From: Leptobrachium leishanense
Lineage: Eukaryota; Chordata; Amphibia; Anura; Megophryidae
NCBI GenBank assembly: GCA_009667805.1
Contig: CM019064.1
Coordinates: forward strand, 113,620,328-113,684,327
DNA length: 64,000 bases
Reading direction: 5' to 3'
Shown: positions 46,942-57,600 of the stretch, piece by piece
How positions within the stretch are numbered: position 1 is the first letter of the stretch
Layout of the letters: every line of letters begins with the position of its first letter
Program-made: the position numbers and the translations under genes
The notes under the pieces: generated by a model
Databases searched by the model: none
What the model was told of the DNA's origin: nothing
The model's input: the letters and a program-made list of their open reading frames with translations, nothing else

Positions 46942-47680
46942 CCAGGCACAGACCCCCAGAATAATATACACAGCACTGAGCCCCCAGAATAATATACACA
47001 GCACTGAGCCCCCAGAATAATATACACAGCACTGAGCCCCCAGAATAATATACACAGCACTGAGCCTCCAGAATAATATACACAGCACTGAGCCCCCAGA
47101 ATAATTTACACAGCACTGAGCCCCCAGAATAATATACACAGCACTGAGCCCCCAGAATATACACAGCACTGAGCCCCCAGAATAATATACACAGCGCTGA
47201 GCCCCCAGAATAATATACACAACACTGAGCCCCCAGAATAATATACACAGCACTGAGCCCCCAGAATAACATACACAGCACTGAGCCCCCAGAATAATAT
47301 ACCCAGCACTGAGCCCCCAGAATAATATACACAGCACTGAGCCCCAAGAATAATATACACAGCACTGAGCCCCCAGAATAATATACACAGCACTGAGCCC
47401 CAAGAATATACACAGCACTGAGCCCCCAGAATAATATACACAGCACTGAGCCTCCAGAATAATATACACAACACTGAGCCCCCAGAATAACATACACAGC
47501 ACTGAGCCCCCAGAATAATATACACAGCACTGAGCCTCCAGGATAATATACACAGCACTGAGCCTCCAGTATAATATACACAGCACTGAGCCCCAACAAT
47601 AACATAATAACATGCACAGCACAGAGCCCCCATAATAATATACACAGCACTGAACCCCAAGAATAATATGCACAGCACTG
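46942..47680. repeat. 26-bp minisatellite
   Basis: About 28 units of cagaataatatacacagcac plus tgagcc, very regular, with a/t, c/t and a 3-bp deletion as variants. Overlapping minus-strand ORFs of 190-292 aa in all three phases come from the 78-bp (3 x 26) codon cycle. Confidence 0.92.
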
Positions 47681-47684
47681 GTTA

Positions 47685-48455
47685 TATGGATATATTTTCC
47701 CCAGTTCACATGGATATAATTGCCCCCAGCTCATATGGGTATATATTGCCCCCAGCTCTCATGGATATAATTGCCCCCAGCTCCAATGGATAATGCCCCC
47801 AGGTCTCATGGATATGCCCCCAGGTCTCATGGATAATGCCCCCAGGTCTCATGGATAATGCCCCCAGGTCTCATGGATAATGCCCCCAGCTCTCATGGAT
47901 AATGCCCCAACTCTCATGGATAATGCCCCAACTCTCATGGATACTGCCCCCTGGTCTCATGGATATGCCCCTGGTCTCATGGATATGCCCCTGGTCTCAT
48001 GGATACTGCCCCTGGTCTCATGGATATGCCCCCGGTCTCATGGATATGCCCCCGGTCTCATGGATACTGCCCCTGGTCTCATGGATACTGCCCCTGGTCT
48101 CATGGATATGCCCCTGGTCTCATGGATACTGCCCCTGGTCTCATGGATACTGCCCCTGGTCTCATGGATATGCCCCTGGTCTCATGGATACTGCCCCTGG
48201 TCTCATGGATACTGCCCCTGGTCTCATGGATACTGCCCCAGGTCTCATGGATAGTGCCCCTGGTCACATGGATACTGCCCCTGGTCTCATGGATAGTGCC
48301 CCTGGTCTCATGGATAGTGCCCCTGGTCTCATGTATACTGCCCCTGGTCTCATGGATAGTGCCCCTGGTCACATGGATACTGCCCCTGGTCTCATGGATA
48401 GTGCCCCTGGTCTCATGGATACTGCCCCTGGTCTCATGGATACTGCCCCCAGCCC
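47685..48455. repeat. minisatellite built on catggata…tgcccctggtct
   Basis: About 38 units of 18-22 bp share ctcatggatactgcccctgg. It is related to the array at 41680 (shared catggatat…gcccc). Long plus and minus frames are artefacts. Confidence 0.9.
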
Positions 48456-48777
48456 AACTCACCTCTGCTGCTGCTGCCGCACATTGCCGGCGGCAACGTG
48501 TTTCCTTCTTCAGCGGCCGCTGACAGGAAGTGCAGCCGCTCGCCTGGGATCTATGAAACAGCCAGGCGAGCGGCTCCACTTCCGGTCACCGGCCGTTATA
48601 ATAGGAAGCACGCGGCCGCCGGCAATGTGCGGCGGCCGCCTGCTAAGCGTTCGGGCTCGGGCCACAGCGGGAACGCTGCGGGAAGTGGGAGAAGTGCGGG
48701 AACGCCGTTCCCGCGCGTTCCCGCTCGACTCGAGCCCTGATCTTTAGGATAGAACCTTTCAGCTGGAATCTCTTTAT

Positions 48778-49791
48778 TCACTCCCCCCCTAAATCAGTAG
48801 GGGAGAGAGGTGTAGTGGACGCTACTCGCCCGATGGGCATTCGTGCTTTCAGGATCACTGGAGAATCAGACACATTACACATGCTAACTGAGACTCTTCC
48901 TCGTGTCCGTTTCAAAGCTCTCATGGAGATTATCTCAGGGATTACTTCTACTCTGGCCTCACTCCCATGACTGAGATCAGTTTCCAATACCACATAAGGA
49001 CCTGGTTGTGATCCGTTCAACTTGACTGAAGCCCGGAAACTCGCCACTTCTGATTGCAGAACCTTCTCTGTCCCTCCCAATCTCCACAGCCGCCCCACTT
49101 CGGCAGGTGCCCTCTGTTCTTCGACCATTCGCTGATAGACTGGACGTAACATCAGGTGTACTCCTCTGGTAGAACCTTCTTCCATTACTATAGGAGTCAG
49201 AAGACGTCGCACCAGATCAGTATTCGTCCCCACTATCATAGAACTTCCGTTGGCCCCTGAAGGCCGAGGACACACAATGGCCAATGCATCACAACCTCCA
49301 GACTGCCCGATGACTTCGGATCCAATTTCTAACTTCACCTGTAGATATCCATCATAGGGAAGCTTCTCAGTTCCGATACCCCAGATCTCAAGGTCCTTTA
49401 ATTTCTGTAGAGGTATATGTTTCAAGTGCTTCTCGTAGAAGTCTCGATAGATCAACGTCACTTGAGCCCCTGAGTCTAACAGAGCTTTAGTGTAGACTCC
49501 CTCCACTTGGATTGGAACTATGGGAGAAGGACCTATCAGCTGGTCGGGAAACTTGGTCGTAGCCGCAGGAGGTATGGACCCAGTTCGCTGTACCCTGGCC
49601 TTCTTCTTGACTCGTGGTGGTTTTGGGTGTGCATTGTTTCCCCATGACATAGGACCGGATACTAAGGGAGTAAGTCTTTTGATCCTGGTAGGCTCAGCAG
49701 TTGGCAAGAATCCGGGCCCTCTCGGCCTTTCGGTTCTGGCTTGAAGTTTGGAGCGGTTTTCAACCATTGGGCACCTAGTTCGCTCCTTCAC
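48778..49791 (-). pseudogene. Gypsy gag-pol N-terminal part with aspartic protease
   Basis: The protease cleaves the polyprotein. The 337-codon frame carries the active site ALLDSGAQVTLIYRDFYEKH and a downstream hydrophobic stretch (GCDALAIVCP, then MIVGTNTDLV). It ends at a stop (48778-48780) shortly before the insert at 48739. It begins within a basic region (RPRGPGFLPTAEP) that should follow the gag zinc knuckle. Apart from the terminal stop the frame is open. Confidence 0.72.
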
Positions 49792-49889
49792 TTGGGCCCT
49801 CTGGCATTTCCCGCCTGTGAGGTAGATAGCAGCTCTTCCAAGGCCTTTAGGAACTCTTCCATTTTAGTTCCTTCAGGCCTTTAGTTTTT

Positions 49890-49976
49890 GCACTGTGCTC
49901 AGAAATGACCCATTTCCCCACAACTGAAACATCTCTTCTTTGAAGACGGAGGCGCACTTGCTCGTGGTGCTTCGGA
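49890..49976 (-). pseudogene. gag zinc knuckle fragment
   Basis: The minus frame reads SSKKRCFSCGEMGHF, the CX2CX4H part of a CCHC knuckle. A TGA (49901-49899) stands where the spacer continues, and the final Cys codon (49892-49890) is still in place. The rest of gag is missing because the region joins LTR sequence at 49976. Confidence 0.7.
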
Positions 49977-50228
49977 GCAGCGCCTGCACTCCGGCCTGGT
50001 CACAATCCCTGGCAGTCTCATGTGCGTCCTCCACCTTTCGCCGCTCGGCTCACTCTGCCTCTCCTCTGCAGGAGGCTGCGGATGTCCTTCCTCTCTCTCC
50101 CACCCACTTCCTGTATCCACCGCAAAGCACGATGGAAATTGTGTCCAGCATAGTCCATATTGCCTCTGTCTCCCTCTGGTGGCCACAACAAGTAAATGCA
50201 GCAAACACAATCTTAAAACAGCGCTACA
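49977..50228 (-). repeat. 5' LTR remnant of the Gypsy element
   Basis: It matches 40692-40957 of the 3' LTR, including the AGCGCTACA end, but the inner roughly 680 bp of the LTR, the primer-binding site and most of gag are absent. The junction falls at a short shared gcagc word. Confidence 0.8.
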
Positions 50229-50232
50229 TGAG

Positions 50233-50659
50233 CATCGTTTATACACAACGCTACCTGAGTTATGTTGTTGACCATGTCCACCCCTTTATGACCACAGTGT
50301 ACCCATCTTCTGATGGCTACTTCCAGCAGGATAATGCACCATGTCACAAATCACATCAAACTGGTTTCCTGAACATGACAATGAGTTCACTGTACTCCAA
50401 TAGCCTCCACAGTCACCAGATCTCAATACGATAGAGCAGCTTTGGGATGTGGTGGAATGGGAGATTTGCATAATGGATGTGCAGCCGACAAATGTGCAGC
50501 AACTGCGAGATGCTATCATGTCAATATGGACCAAAATCTCTGAGGAATGTTTTCGACACCTTATTGAATCTTTGCCACAAAGAATTAAGGCTGTTCTGAT
50601 GGCAAAGGGGGTCCAACCCTATACTACCAAGGTGTACCTAATAAAGTGTCCAGTGAGTG
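50233..50659 (+). mobile_element. Tc1-like element, right part (split)
   Basis: This resumes the 39285 element. Transposase remnants read YFQQDNAPCHKSHQTGF (second catalytic Asp), then, across shifts, SPQSPDLN-like and IEQLWDVVEWEI (catalytic Glu region), and QLRDAIMSIWTKISEECFRH. The end ggtgtacctaataaagtgtc is the inverted partner of the left end. Frameshifts and a disrupted middle make it dead. Confidence 0.8.
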
Positions 50660-51035
50660 AAATGTACAAGTGAAGTGTTGTTGTTTTACTCATTTTAAAT
50701 TAATAGATAATTAAATATAGCAGCAGCCCCATTTTTTTCTATTTTTCAGCCAATATGGACAGTGATTCTAATCTAAAGAGGCATTCAGTTAATAAAGAAA
50801 CAGTTTGTTGTTATATTACATATAAATAGCAGCTGATGTATTATTTGTTGATTCCATCAAGGTAGTTTTTATAAAACACAATAAATATGGGCCTTTGATT
50901 ATTAGACATGTTATTGAATCGTGCCATAAGCTGTAATAGAAAATATGAAGATTACAACATTCCCATACATTTTATGTAATTTATCAAGATAGCTATTCCC
51001 TTTAAGATGTACATTTTCATAAAAATGCTGATGAT
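50660..51035. other. unassigned AT-rich sequence
   Basis: No gene is recognised. Confidence 0.35.
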
Positions 51036-51605
51036 TTCATTTTTTTTATTTTTTAAATTCTGTATTTTATTAATTTTCAACAGTTAAAAGATACAGTTGG
51101 TACATTGCAGACGTAAATGTCAGATAACAGTAACAAACTCCCACAAGGAAAAGAGAAGAGAGAGAGAGAGACAAAAAAAAGAGAGAGGGTGGGAAATGAA
51201 AAAAAAAAGAGGGATGGCGAGAGGTATACCGTCCACCATTCAAGGTAATGCCGGGCACCCAAGCCAGGGAGCCCAGATCTTCAGGTAGATGTGAGGGATA
51301 TCATGAAGCTGGGCCGTGAGCTGCTCCATCATGTGCGCCTCAGCGAACATTTCAAAGATTTCTGGAAAGGAGGGGAGCGTCGGTTGGTTCCAGTGCCTTG
51401 CCAAGGCTCTGCAATCAGGATGACTCGGGCGATAAGTTTGTTCTCGCACCTCCGCAATCCCTCCAGGGGGCGGGACAACAGTAATGCCCAAGGGTTGACT
51501 TCCACCAGTTGTTGAAGGGCCTGCTGAAGCCAGTCCGCCACTGTGGCCCAGTACGAGCGTAGTTTGGGGCATGCCCACCATTGGTGCTAGTACGTTCCGA
51601 GGACT
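51036..51605 (-). mobile_element. Tx1/L1-like LINE, 3' fragment
   Basis: Starting from a T-rich stretch (the minus-strand poly-A tail, 51036-51065), the minus strand holds a 3' UTR and the C-terminal end of an L1-type ORF2. Across one or two shifts it reads WATVADWLQQALQQLVEVNP, RPLEGLRRCENKLIARVILI, ARHWNQPTLPSFPEI and MMEQLTAQLHD. It is 5'-truncated at about 51605, the usual fate of LINE copies. Confidence 0.7.
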
Positions 51606-52253
51606 CATTTTAATACATTATCATCCGTTGATTAAATATGTGCATTGGGATGAAATTGATTTCATAGTAAATTACAGTATAGTGAATCTGAGGTATTTCA
51701 GAATTGCACCTGAAGGTGTTCATGTATATATGTTCAGAATGATATGAATTCTAATAATAATATTACCATAGCTGACATTCCATTATGTACGGCAATCTGC
51801 TGCACTGTCAGTGCAGGTTTTGGGTTAATGAAACAAACATTTTTCAGCATGAATTTGCAAGGATCCCTTGGGGTCATAATTAGAACGTTGTTCCACGTGG
51901 GAGGTTGTACATATATATTCCTAGGTGTGTAGTCATACGTTCAGATACATACAGCCGCAGGAATAATTTGTCGGAGTTACGTTATTCTGTTCATTATTTC
52001 CTCTGTGTTTTACAGCTTGAGGATTAAGGGAGGAACACGTGGTAGGATGACTTTAGGAAGTTATCCGTTTTGTGAACGAAAATAAATGCTGAATAGGGCT
52101 TGTAGGGAAGGATAAAGAGAAAAGAAAAAGAAATCAGCATGTATAAAATAGGTTTACTGACAAAATTATTTCATTCATGTTCTTAAAATATTCTATTCTA
52201 ATGCCATGCAACATCATAAGTTATTACAAGTTATTGGAAACAGTTGCTAGATA
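51606..52253. other. unassigned AT-rich sequence
   Basis: No gene or repeat terminus is recognised. Confidence 0.35.
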
Positions 52254-53213
52254 ATGACAGTAATTCAAGAGGAAAATATCCAGCTGAGAGAAGAGATGAG
52301 GAAACTTAAAACACAAACACAGCCCATCAACCAGGAGAGAGAATCAACAATGATTAATATAGACAAAGTGCCTGAAAATGAACATGAGACAAATAAAACT
52401 CCATACATCAACAACACAGAGATCAGTGACAGCCAAAACCACTCACAAAATCCTGAACCCACAACCAGCCGGCCAACAAATCCCAGACAACAAACCCCTG
52501 AAACTGTAATAATAATGGATTCAAATGGGAAGTACTTAAACACAAGAAGGCTCTTCCCAGGAAAAAACGTCACCAAAATCCATTGTGCTACTATTGAACA
52601 GACAATGGAAGTCCTCACAAATCCATACTTCACGAACCCCAAACAAATCATCATACACACAGGTACGAACAACATTCATACAGAACAGAAAGGCATTGCA
52701 GACAAACTGTCACAACTAACAGACACTGCACAGCAAAAGTTCCCCCACTCCAAAATAATCCTATCCTGTCTACTTCCGAGGAAGGACATATCGAACCACA
52801 TCATCCTGAACATCAACACAGAACTGGCGGCTAAAACTAGCTCAAAGCCCAACATTCATCTGGCCCAACACCCTTCCATAACCCCTGACCACCTCTACGA
52901 TAACAAACACCTCAACAAACAAGGGGTGAGTCACCTGGCAAGAGAATTTAAAGACATTGTACTGAACAGAACCCATATCCCCGAACCTGGCACAAACCGA
53001 ACCCAAACTAACACAACAACAACCACCACAAGACGACCTCAAACCGCACCGCACCAAGACAAGAACACCACATTTAAACCAAGAACAGGACAAAACAGAT
53101 GGCAGGAATGGCGGAAACCACCCGCCCCAAGATGGACATCGAGACCTCCACAGAACAGAGACTTGGAGGAGATACGGACCCTCCTCGGCACACTATACAA
53201 CAAATTAATGTGA
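52254..53213 (+). CDS. LINE ORF1 with SGNH-hydrolase (esterase) domain
   Basis: This 319-aa frame has a short coiled-coil-like start (MTVIQEENIQLREEMRKLK), a polar linker, and an SGNH/GDSL-type fold: VIIMDSNGKYL (Asp89-Ser90-Asn91, the nucleophile block), HTGTNN (137-140, Gly/Asn block) and DNKHLNKQG (Asp216 and His219, catalytic pair). A basic, Thr/Arg-rich tail follows (TTTTTTRRPQTAP). Such esterase ORF1s are known in several LINE clades, where the domain is thought to aid RNP or membrane interaction. The frame is uninterrupted. An in-frame TAG directly precedes the ATG, so the N-terminus may be a truncated form. Confidence 0.72.
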   Translation: MTVIQEENIQLREEMRKLKTQTQPINQERESTMINIDKVPENEHETNKTPYINNTEISDSQNHSQNPEPTTSRPTNPRQQTPETVIIMDSNGKYLNTRRLFPGKNVTKIHCATIEQTMEVLTNPYFTNPKQIIIHTGTNNIHTEQKGIADKLSQLTDTAQQKFPHSKIILSCLLPRKDISNHIILNINTELAAKTSSKPNIHLAQHPSITPDHLYDNKHLNKQGVSHLAREFKDIVLNRTHIPEPGTNRTQTNTTTTTTRRPQTAPHQDKNTTFKPRTGQNRWQEWRKPPAPRWTSRPPQNRDLEEIRTLLGTLYNKLM

Positions 53214-53301
53214 ATTGATCTCATAATGAACTACAATGACAACCATCCACAATCTGGTTGTCCCATGTAATTTTGCTCATTACAAGGTATAACAACAAAA
53301 A

Positions 53302-56300
53302 ATGACATCACTAACAATCAGTAGCTGGAACATTCAGGGTCTGAATGCTTCAGCCTTTGGATCCAAAGTAAACGATCCAGACTTCAAACATAGACTGCAC
53401 AACGTGGACATACAAATCCTGCTGGAAACATGGAGCCGGGCACAGGATGACCCACAAACACCTGTGGGCTACAGAGAATTTTCCGTGCCCGCCCAGAAGG
53501 ATAAAAGCATCAAACAGGGTCGCCATTCAGGAGGAATATTAATCTGGTATAAGGAGGAGCTACACGAGAACATCAAAGCAATCAAGAAAGGAGACAGCCA
53601 CATCTGGATAAAAATAAGTAGCTCCATCCTCACCTCTCAGTCAGACATCTTCCTATGTGCAGCTTACATTGCACCACCAGAGTCTCCATACTCCAAAACA
53701 GACACCTATGAGGTGGTACAGAGTGAGGCCTCCCACTTCCAGTCCCTAGGACACGTGCTTCTCTATGGAGACCTCAACGCCAGGACAGGAAGAGAAAAGG
53801 ACTATGTGACCTCAGATGGGAACACATACATTTTGGGAGCCGTAAACTACTGTCAGGAGTCAATACAGGTGCAAAGAAACAGCTATGACAATACAACCAA
53901 CAAGAGTGGAAGAAAATTGCTGAATTTGTGTCGGAGTCTCGGGCTTTACATCCTTAATGGCCGCACCAAGGGAGACTCTCTGGGAAGGTATACATTAAGC
54001 TCCCATGTAGGAAACAGTGTGGTCGACTATGCAATCACGGATATGAACTCCACTCACATCAACGCCTTCACCGTCACCCCACAAACACACCTGTCAGACC
54101 ACAGCCAACTACTGCTTTATATTAAATCCTCAAACAAACCATCCTCAAAACCCCATCAGAGCGGACTGTACAACCTCCCACCATCGTTCAAATGGACCAG
54201 ACACTCTACCATAGCCTACAGAGAGGTCATCAACAGACCCGACATCAAAGATCAGCTAACAGTCTTTCAAAACCATACCTATGTACTAAGTCCCCAGGGG
54301 GTGAACCAAGCAGCAAAGGACCTCCACAGCATACTACACACCATCGCAGAGACCTCCAACATTAAAAAAGTCAACTTCAAGAAATCATCCAATAAACAAC
54401 CCAATAAATGGTTTGACAAAGAATGCAGAACACTAAGAAACAACCTACGAACAGTCTCAAATAAAAAACACAGAGACCCCGACAACATTGACCTGAGGAT
54501 CACACATGGTGTCCTGCAGAAAAACTATAAACAAATCCTCAAAAAGAAAAAACAAAACCTCATCTCCCAAAACCTTCAACAACTGGAAGAGGCTCTTCAG
54601 GATAACTCTTTCTGGAAACCTGGAGTCAAATCGGCTCAGGATCCAAGAAAAAACACCTCCACATCCAAAATGGCAACATCTGGCTCAACTACTTCAAGAG
54701 CCTGTACAAAGACATTCCCAAAGAGGAGCTAACTGGGGAACAGGAACACATCATCAGAAGACTACATGAACTGGAGGAAAAAATCAAGGATTTCCAAAAC
54801 CCGTTAGATACACCCATTACACCCCAATAAGTAGCAGAAAAAATTCAAGATCTGCGAAGTAAAAAAGCCAGCGGGATGGATGGAATTCTTCCAGAGATGA
54901 TTAAACACTGCTCTCCAGAAGTACACACCGCAATATGTAAAGTTTTCAACCGGGTCCTGAGCGTTGGATTCTACCCTCAAGTATGGAACCAAGGCCTCAT
55001 AACACCCATCCATAAGAGTGGAGACCAATATGATCCAGCCAACTACAGAGGGATATGTGTCAGCAGCACACTGGGAAAACTGTTCAATAGCATCCAGAAC
55101 AAAAGAATCCTCAGCTTCCTGACACAGCATAACGTCCTCAACAGAAGCCAAGCAGGGTTCATGCCAAACCATCGCACTACAGATCACATCTACACCCTGC
55201 ACAGTCTCATCAAGGACCATGTCCACAATACAAAACATGGGAAAATATTTGCTTGCTTTGTGGACTTTAAGAAGGCTTTTGACTCAGTGTGGCACCCAGG
55301 CCTTTTCCTCAAACTACTGGAGAGTGGAATAGAAGGGAAAACATATGACGTCATCAAGAGCTCATATAATGAGAACTTCTGCAGCATAAAGGTGAATGGG
55401 AAGAGAACAGAGTACTTCCGGCAGGCTCGTGGAGTCAGACAAGGCTGCAGCCTAAGTCCAACCCTCTTTAACATCTACATCAATGGACTGGCTGAAGCTC
55501 TAGAATCCTCCTCAGCACCAGGACTAACTCTACATGACACCGAGGTGAAGTTCCTGTTGTATGCAGATGACCTCCTATTACTGTCACCAACAGAGAGAGG
55601 TCTACAAGACAGCCTGGAAGTGCTGGAAAAATACAGTGCGGCATGGGCACTACCCATCAACCAAAAGAAAACAAAGGTCATGGTTTTCCAAAGGAAGAAC
55701 GCAAAAACCAAGAGTTCCTGTTTCACACTTAATGACTGCACTCTTGATGAAGCCAACAGCTACACATACCTCGGCCTAGAAACAAACCGATCGGGAAGTT
55801 TCAAACCAGCCATAGAGGCCCTAAGAGACAAGGCGCGTAGAACCTTCTATGTCATCAGGAGAAACCTCTACAAACTAAAACCGCCTGTAAGAGTCTGGCT
55901 TAAAATCTTTGATAGCGTCATCACTCCAATCCTCCTTTATGGCAGTGAAGTATGGGGCCCCATCACCTACCCTGACCAACCCAAATGGGACACCAGCCCA
56001 ACAGAAATATTCCATCTGAAATTCTGCAAGCACCTCCTCCAAGTCCATCGGAGCACCTCTAACAATGCTTGCCGGGCCGAGCTGGGCAGACTCCCCTTAC
56101 TTCTTGCAGTACAGAAGAGGGCGCTATCATACTGGGACCATCTAAACATCAGCAGCCTCAACTCATACCACCATAAAGCCCTACTGGCCAACAAGGACCA
56201 TCCAAAACCATGTGGGCTGCAACAACTCATATCCACCCTGATCATCCAAAGCCCCCATGAAGGCAACCTGACAAAATATCAAATAAAGGCCCTAATTAAC

Positions 56301-56648
56301 GATTCCAGGGAAAACTATATCAGAGAATGGAGACATGATATAGCAAACTCCAAGAAACTCACCATTTACCAATCCTTACAGAGGGAATACAGACTGGCCC
56401 CATACCTGGAGGTACTACAAGACCCCAAGGACAGACAGATCCTGAGCCGGTACAGACTGAGCGCCCACAGCCTGGAAATTGAATCAGAGCGGCATAGACA
56501 GACCTACAAGCCCAGGGAGAATAGACTATGCCAGCATTGTGACCAGGAGGCCCTGGAAGATGAGGTCTACTTCCTCCTACAGTGCCCCAAGTACTCAGCA
56601 CTGAGGGAAACTCACTTCCAGAGACTCTCCGCTCTCATCCCGGACTAA
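53302..56648 (+). pseudogene. LINE ORF2 (APE endonuclease plus RT), one shift and one stop
   Basis: The endonuclease occupies 53302-54150: SSWNIQGLN (Asn10), LLETW (Glu42), LLYGDLNARTG and HLSDHSQL (catalytic Asp-His). A single-base loss near 54615 ends the first frame at 54732, and the true frame continues, with one TAA at 54828-54830, into the RT (54876 on). RT motifs are FVDFKKAFDSVWH, GVRQGCSLSPTLFNIYINGL and LLYADDLLLLSP (YADD intact at 55559-55570), then GSEVWGP. The C-terminus has the knuckle LCQHCDQEALEDEVYFLLQC. Otherwise the RT frame is open for 590 codons. No RNase H is seen. Confidence 0.85.
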
Positions 56649-56929
56649 CCTCTATAGAAGAGACGAGGAAACTCCCCATCATACTGGGAGAAGAGGAGCC
56701 GGCGGTGAAAATATCTGCCCAATACGTCGCAGAATGTCACAGACTGAGAGGAACATGAGAGATCCTGGACTTATAAATCCCCAACACGGACTCGCCCCCA
56801 TCCCCCTTCACATTATCCCTTACCCCTGATAATGTCCATGGACTTGCCCATTCCCCCCCATATATATGTCCTACTACCCCCCCTCCTCCCCATATGCTTT
56901 GGCAATGCTAAAATGTATTTGGTCCTGCC

Positions 56930-56964
56930 AATAAAGCTTATTTTGATTTGATTTGATTTGATTT
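56930..56964 (+). terminator. polyadenylation signal and 3' tail of the LINE
   Basis: AATAAA is followed by a T/G-rich stretch and four or five tgatt units that end the element. Confidence 0.7.
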
Positions 56965-57592
56965 GTAATTTACCTTTATAGTTGATTCACAAAGCAGCAT
57001 GTATTTGGTTTTCTTCCGTTTTTCCTCTATTGTGGTCTCAAGCTGCCTCCCTCTCATCATCACTTGACAAGGCAGCAGAAATTCCCAACCCTTGCTGTGT
57101 ACAAGGAAGATCAGGGTCATAGCTGAGTCATATTAAAGGCTACTGAAGAAATAACTTCTTGTAGGAAGAAGATCCAGTTGGGAGCCTAAAATTGGGGTAT
57201 GAGAAAAGTGGGTATATGTTAAGATCATTCTTGGACCAGGCGTAGAGATTCACATCATCCCTTGTGGTTCTTGACTGTAACAGCAGTAAAGATGTAATTT
57301 ATAACTGTCTCCTAACCCAATACTCAGTTCTTACCAACCAATAATACTCTAAAATTTTAAAACTACTACTAATCTACTCCAACCATATCCCTATCTTTGC
57401 CTGTAACACTACCGAACCCTACATCTACCAGTAATTCAACCCCATAGCATCCAAAACCTCTTGATCATTTGCTTATGTTGTAAAGCCAAAACGAAAGTCA
57501 GTCCTATGTGAAAGGACCACTGTTGTCTGTTGGTGGTTTTGGTGGGGTGGGAGTGTAGGTGGGGCCAAATTATTCAATTCCCAGGTATAAAA
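56965..57592. other. unassigned sequence
   Basis: No gene is recognised. This is the target region of the next hAT element. Confidence 0.35.
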
Positions 57593-57600
57593 ATCATCAG

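Larger units (their letters stand above)
46738..48739. mobile_element. insert in Gypsy pol: MITE/SINE, two minisatellites, hAT-like right end
   Basis: The block separates protease from RT. It comprises TA runs (46741-46757, 46919-46941), a 140-bp repeat with 12-bp inverted ends (46755-46894), a 26-bp minisatellite, a second minisatellite, and a CpG-rich end finishing cgttcccgctcgactcgag plus ccctg. Inverted, this gives CAGGGCTCGAGTCGAGCGGG, a hAT-style terminus, followed by atctttag. I could not find its left partner or a matching duplication. Confidence 0.5.
40016..50228 (-). mobile_element. Ty3/Gypsy LTR retrotransposon with nested inserts
   Basis: The element lies on the minus strand between two copies of tgag (40012-40015, 50229-50232), a 4-bp target duplication, inside a Tc1-like element. 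Reading from 50228: 5' LTR remnant, gag zinc knuckle, protease, reverse transcriptase, RNase H, integrase, acidic tail, polypurine tract and 3' LTR. The order RT-RNase H-integrase defines Ty3/Gypsy. Two insertions interrupt it: a hAT element (41435-43534) and a minisatellite-bearing insert (about 46738-48739). Multiple stops and shifts make it inactive. Confidence 0.88.
52254..56965 (+). mobile_element. LINE with SGNH-type ORF1 and APE-RT ORF2
   Basis: A 4.7-kb plus-strand non-LTR retrotransposon: ORF1 (52254-53213), an 88-bp gap, ORF2 (53302-56648), a 3' UTR with AATAAA at 56930-56935 and a short tandem tail of tgatt units (56942-56964). ORF1 starts close to the 5' limit of similarity, so the copy is probably slightly 5'-truncated. 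I cannot place its clade with confidence. The SGNH ORF1 recalls CR1/L2-group elements, but the RT is unlike the L2s at 25-30 kb. Confidence 0.82.

Noticed and set aside
46856..47734. Minus-strand ORFs of 190-292 aa that look like hydrophobic membrane repeats
   Set aside because: All three phases of the 26-bp array are open; this is a periodicity artefact.
46738..48739. A complete hAT element with both ends and duplication
   Set aside because: Only the right end is convincing. Candidate octamers at the left junction do not match atctttag.
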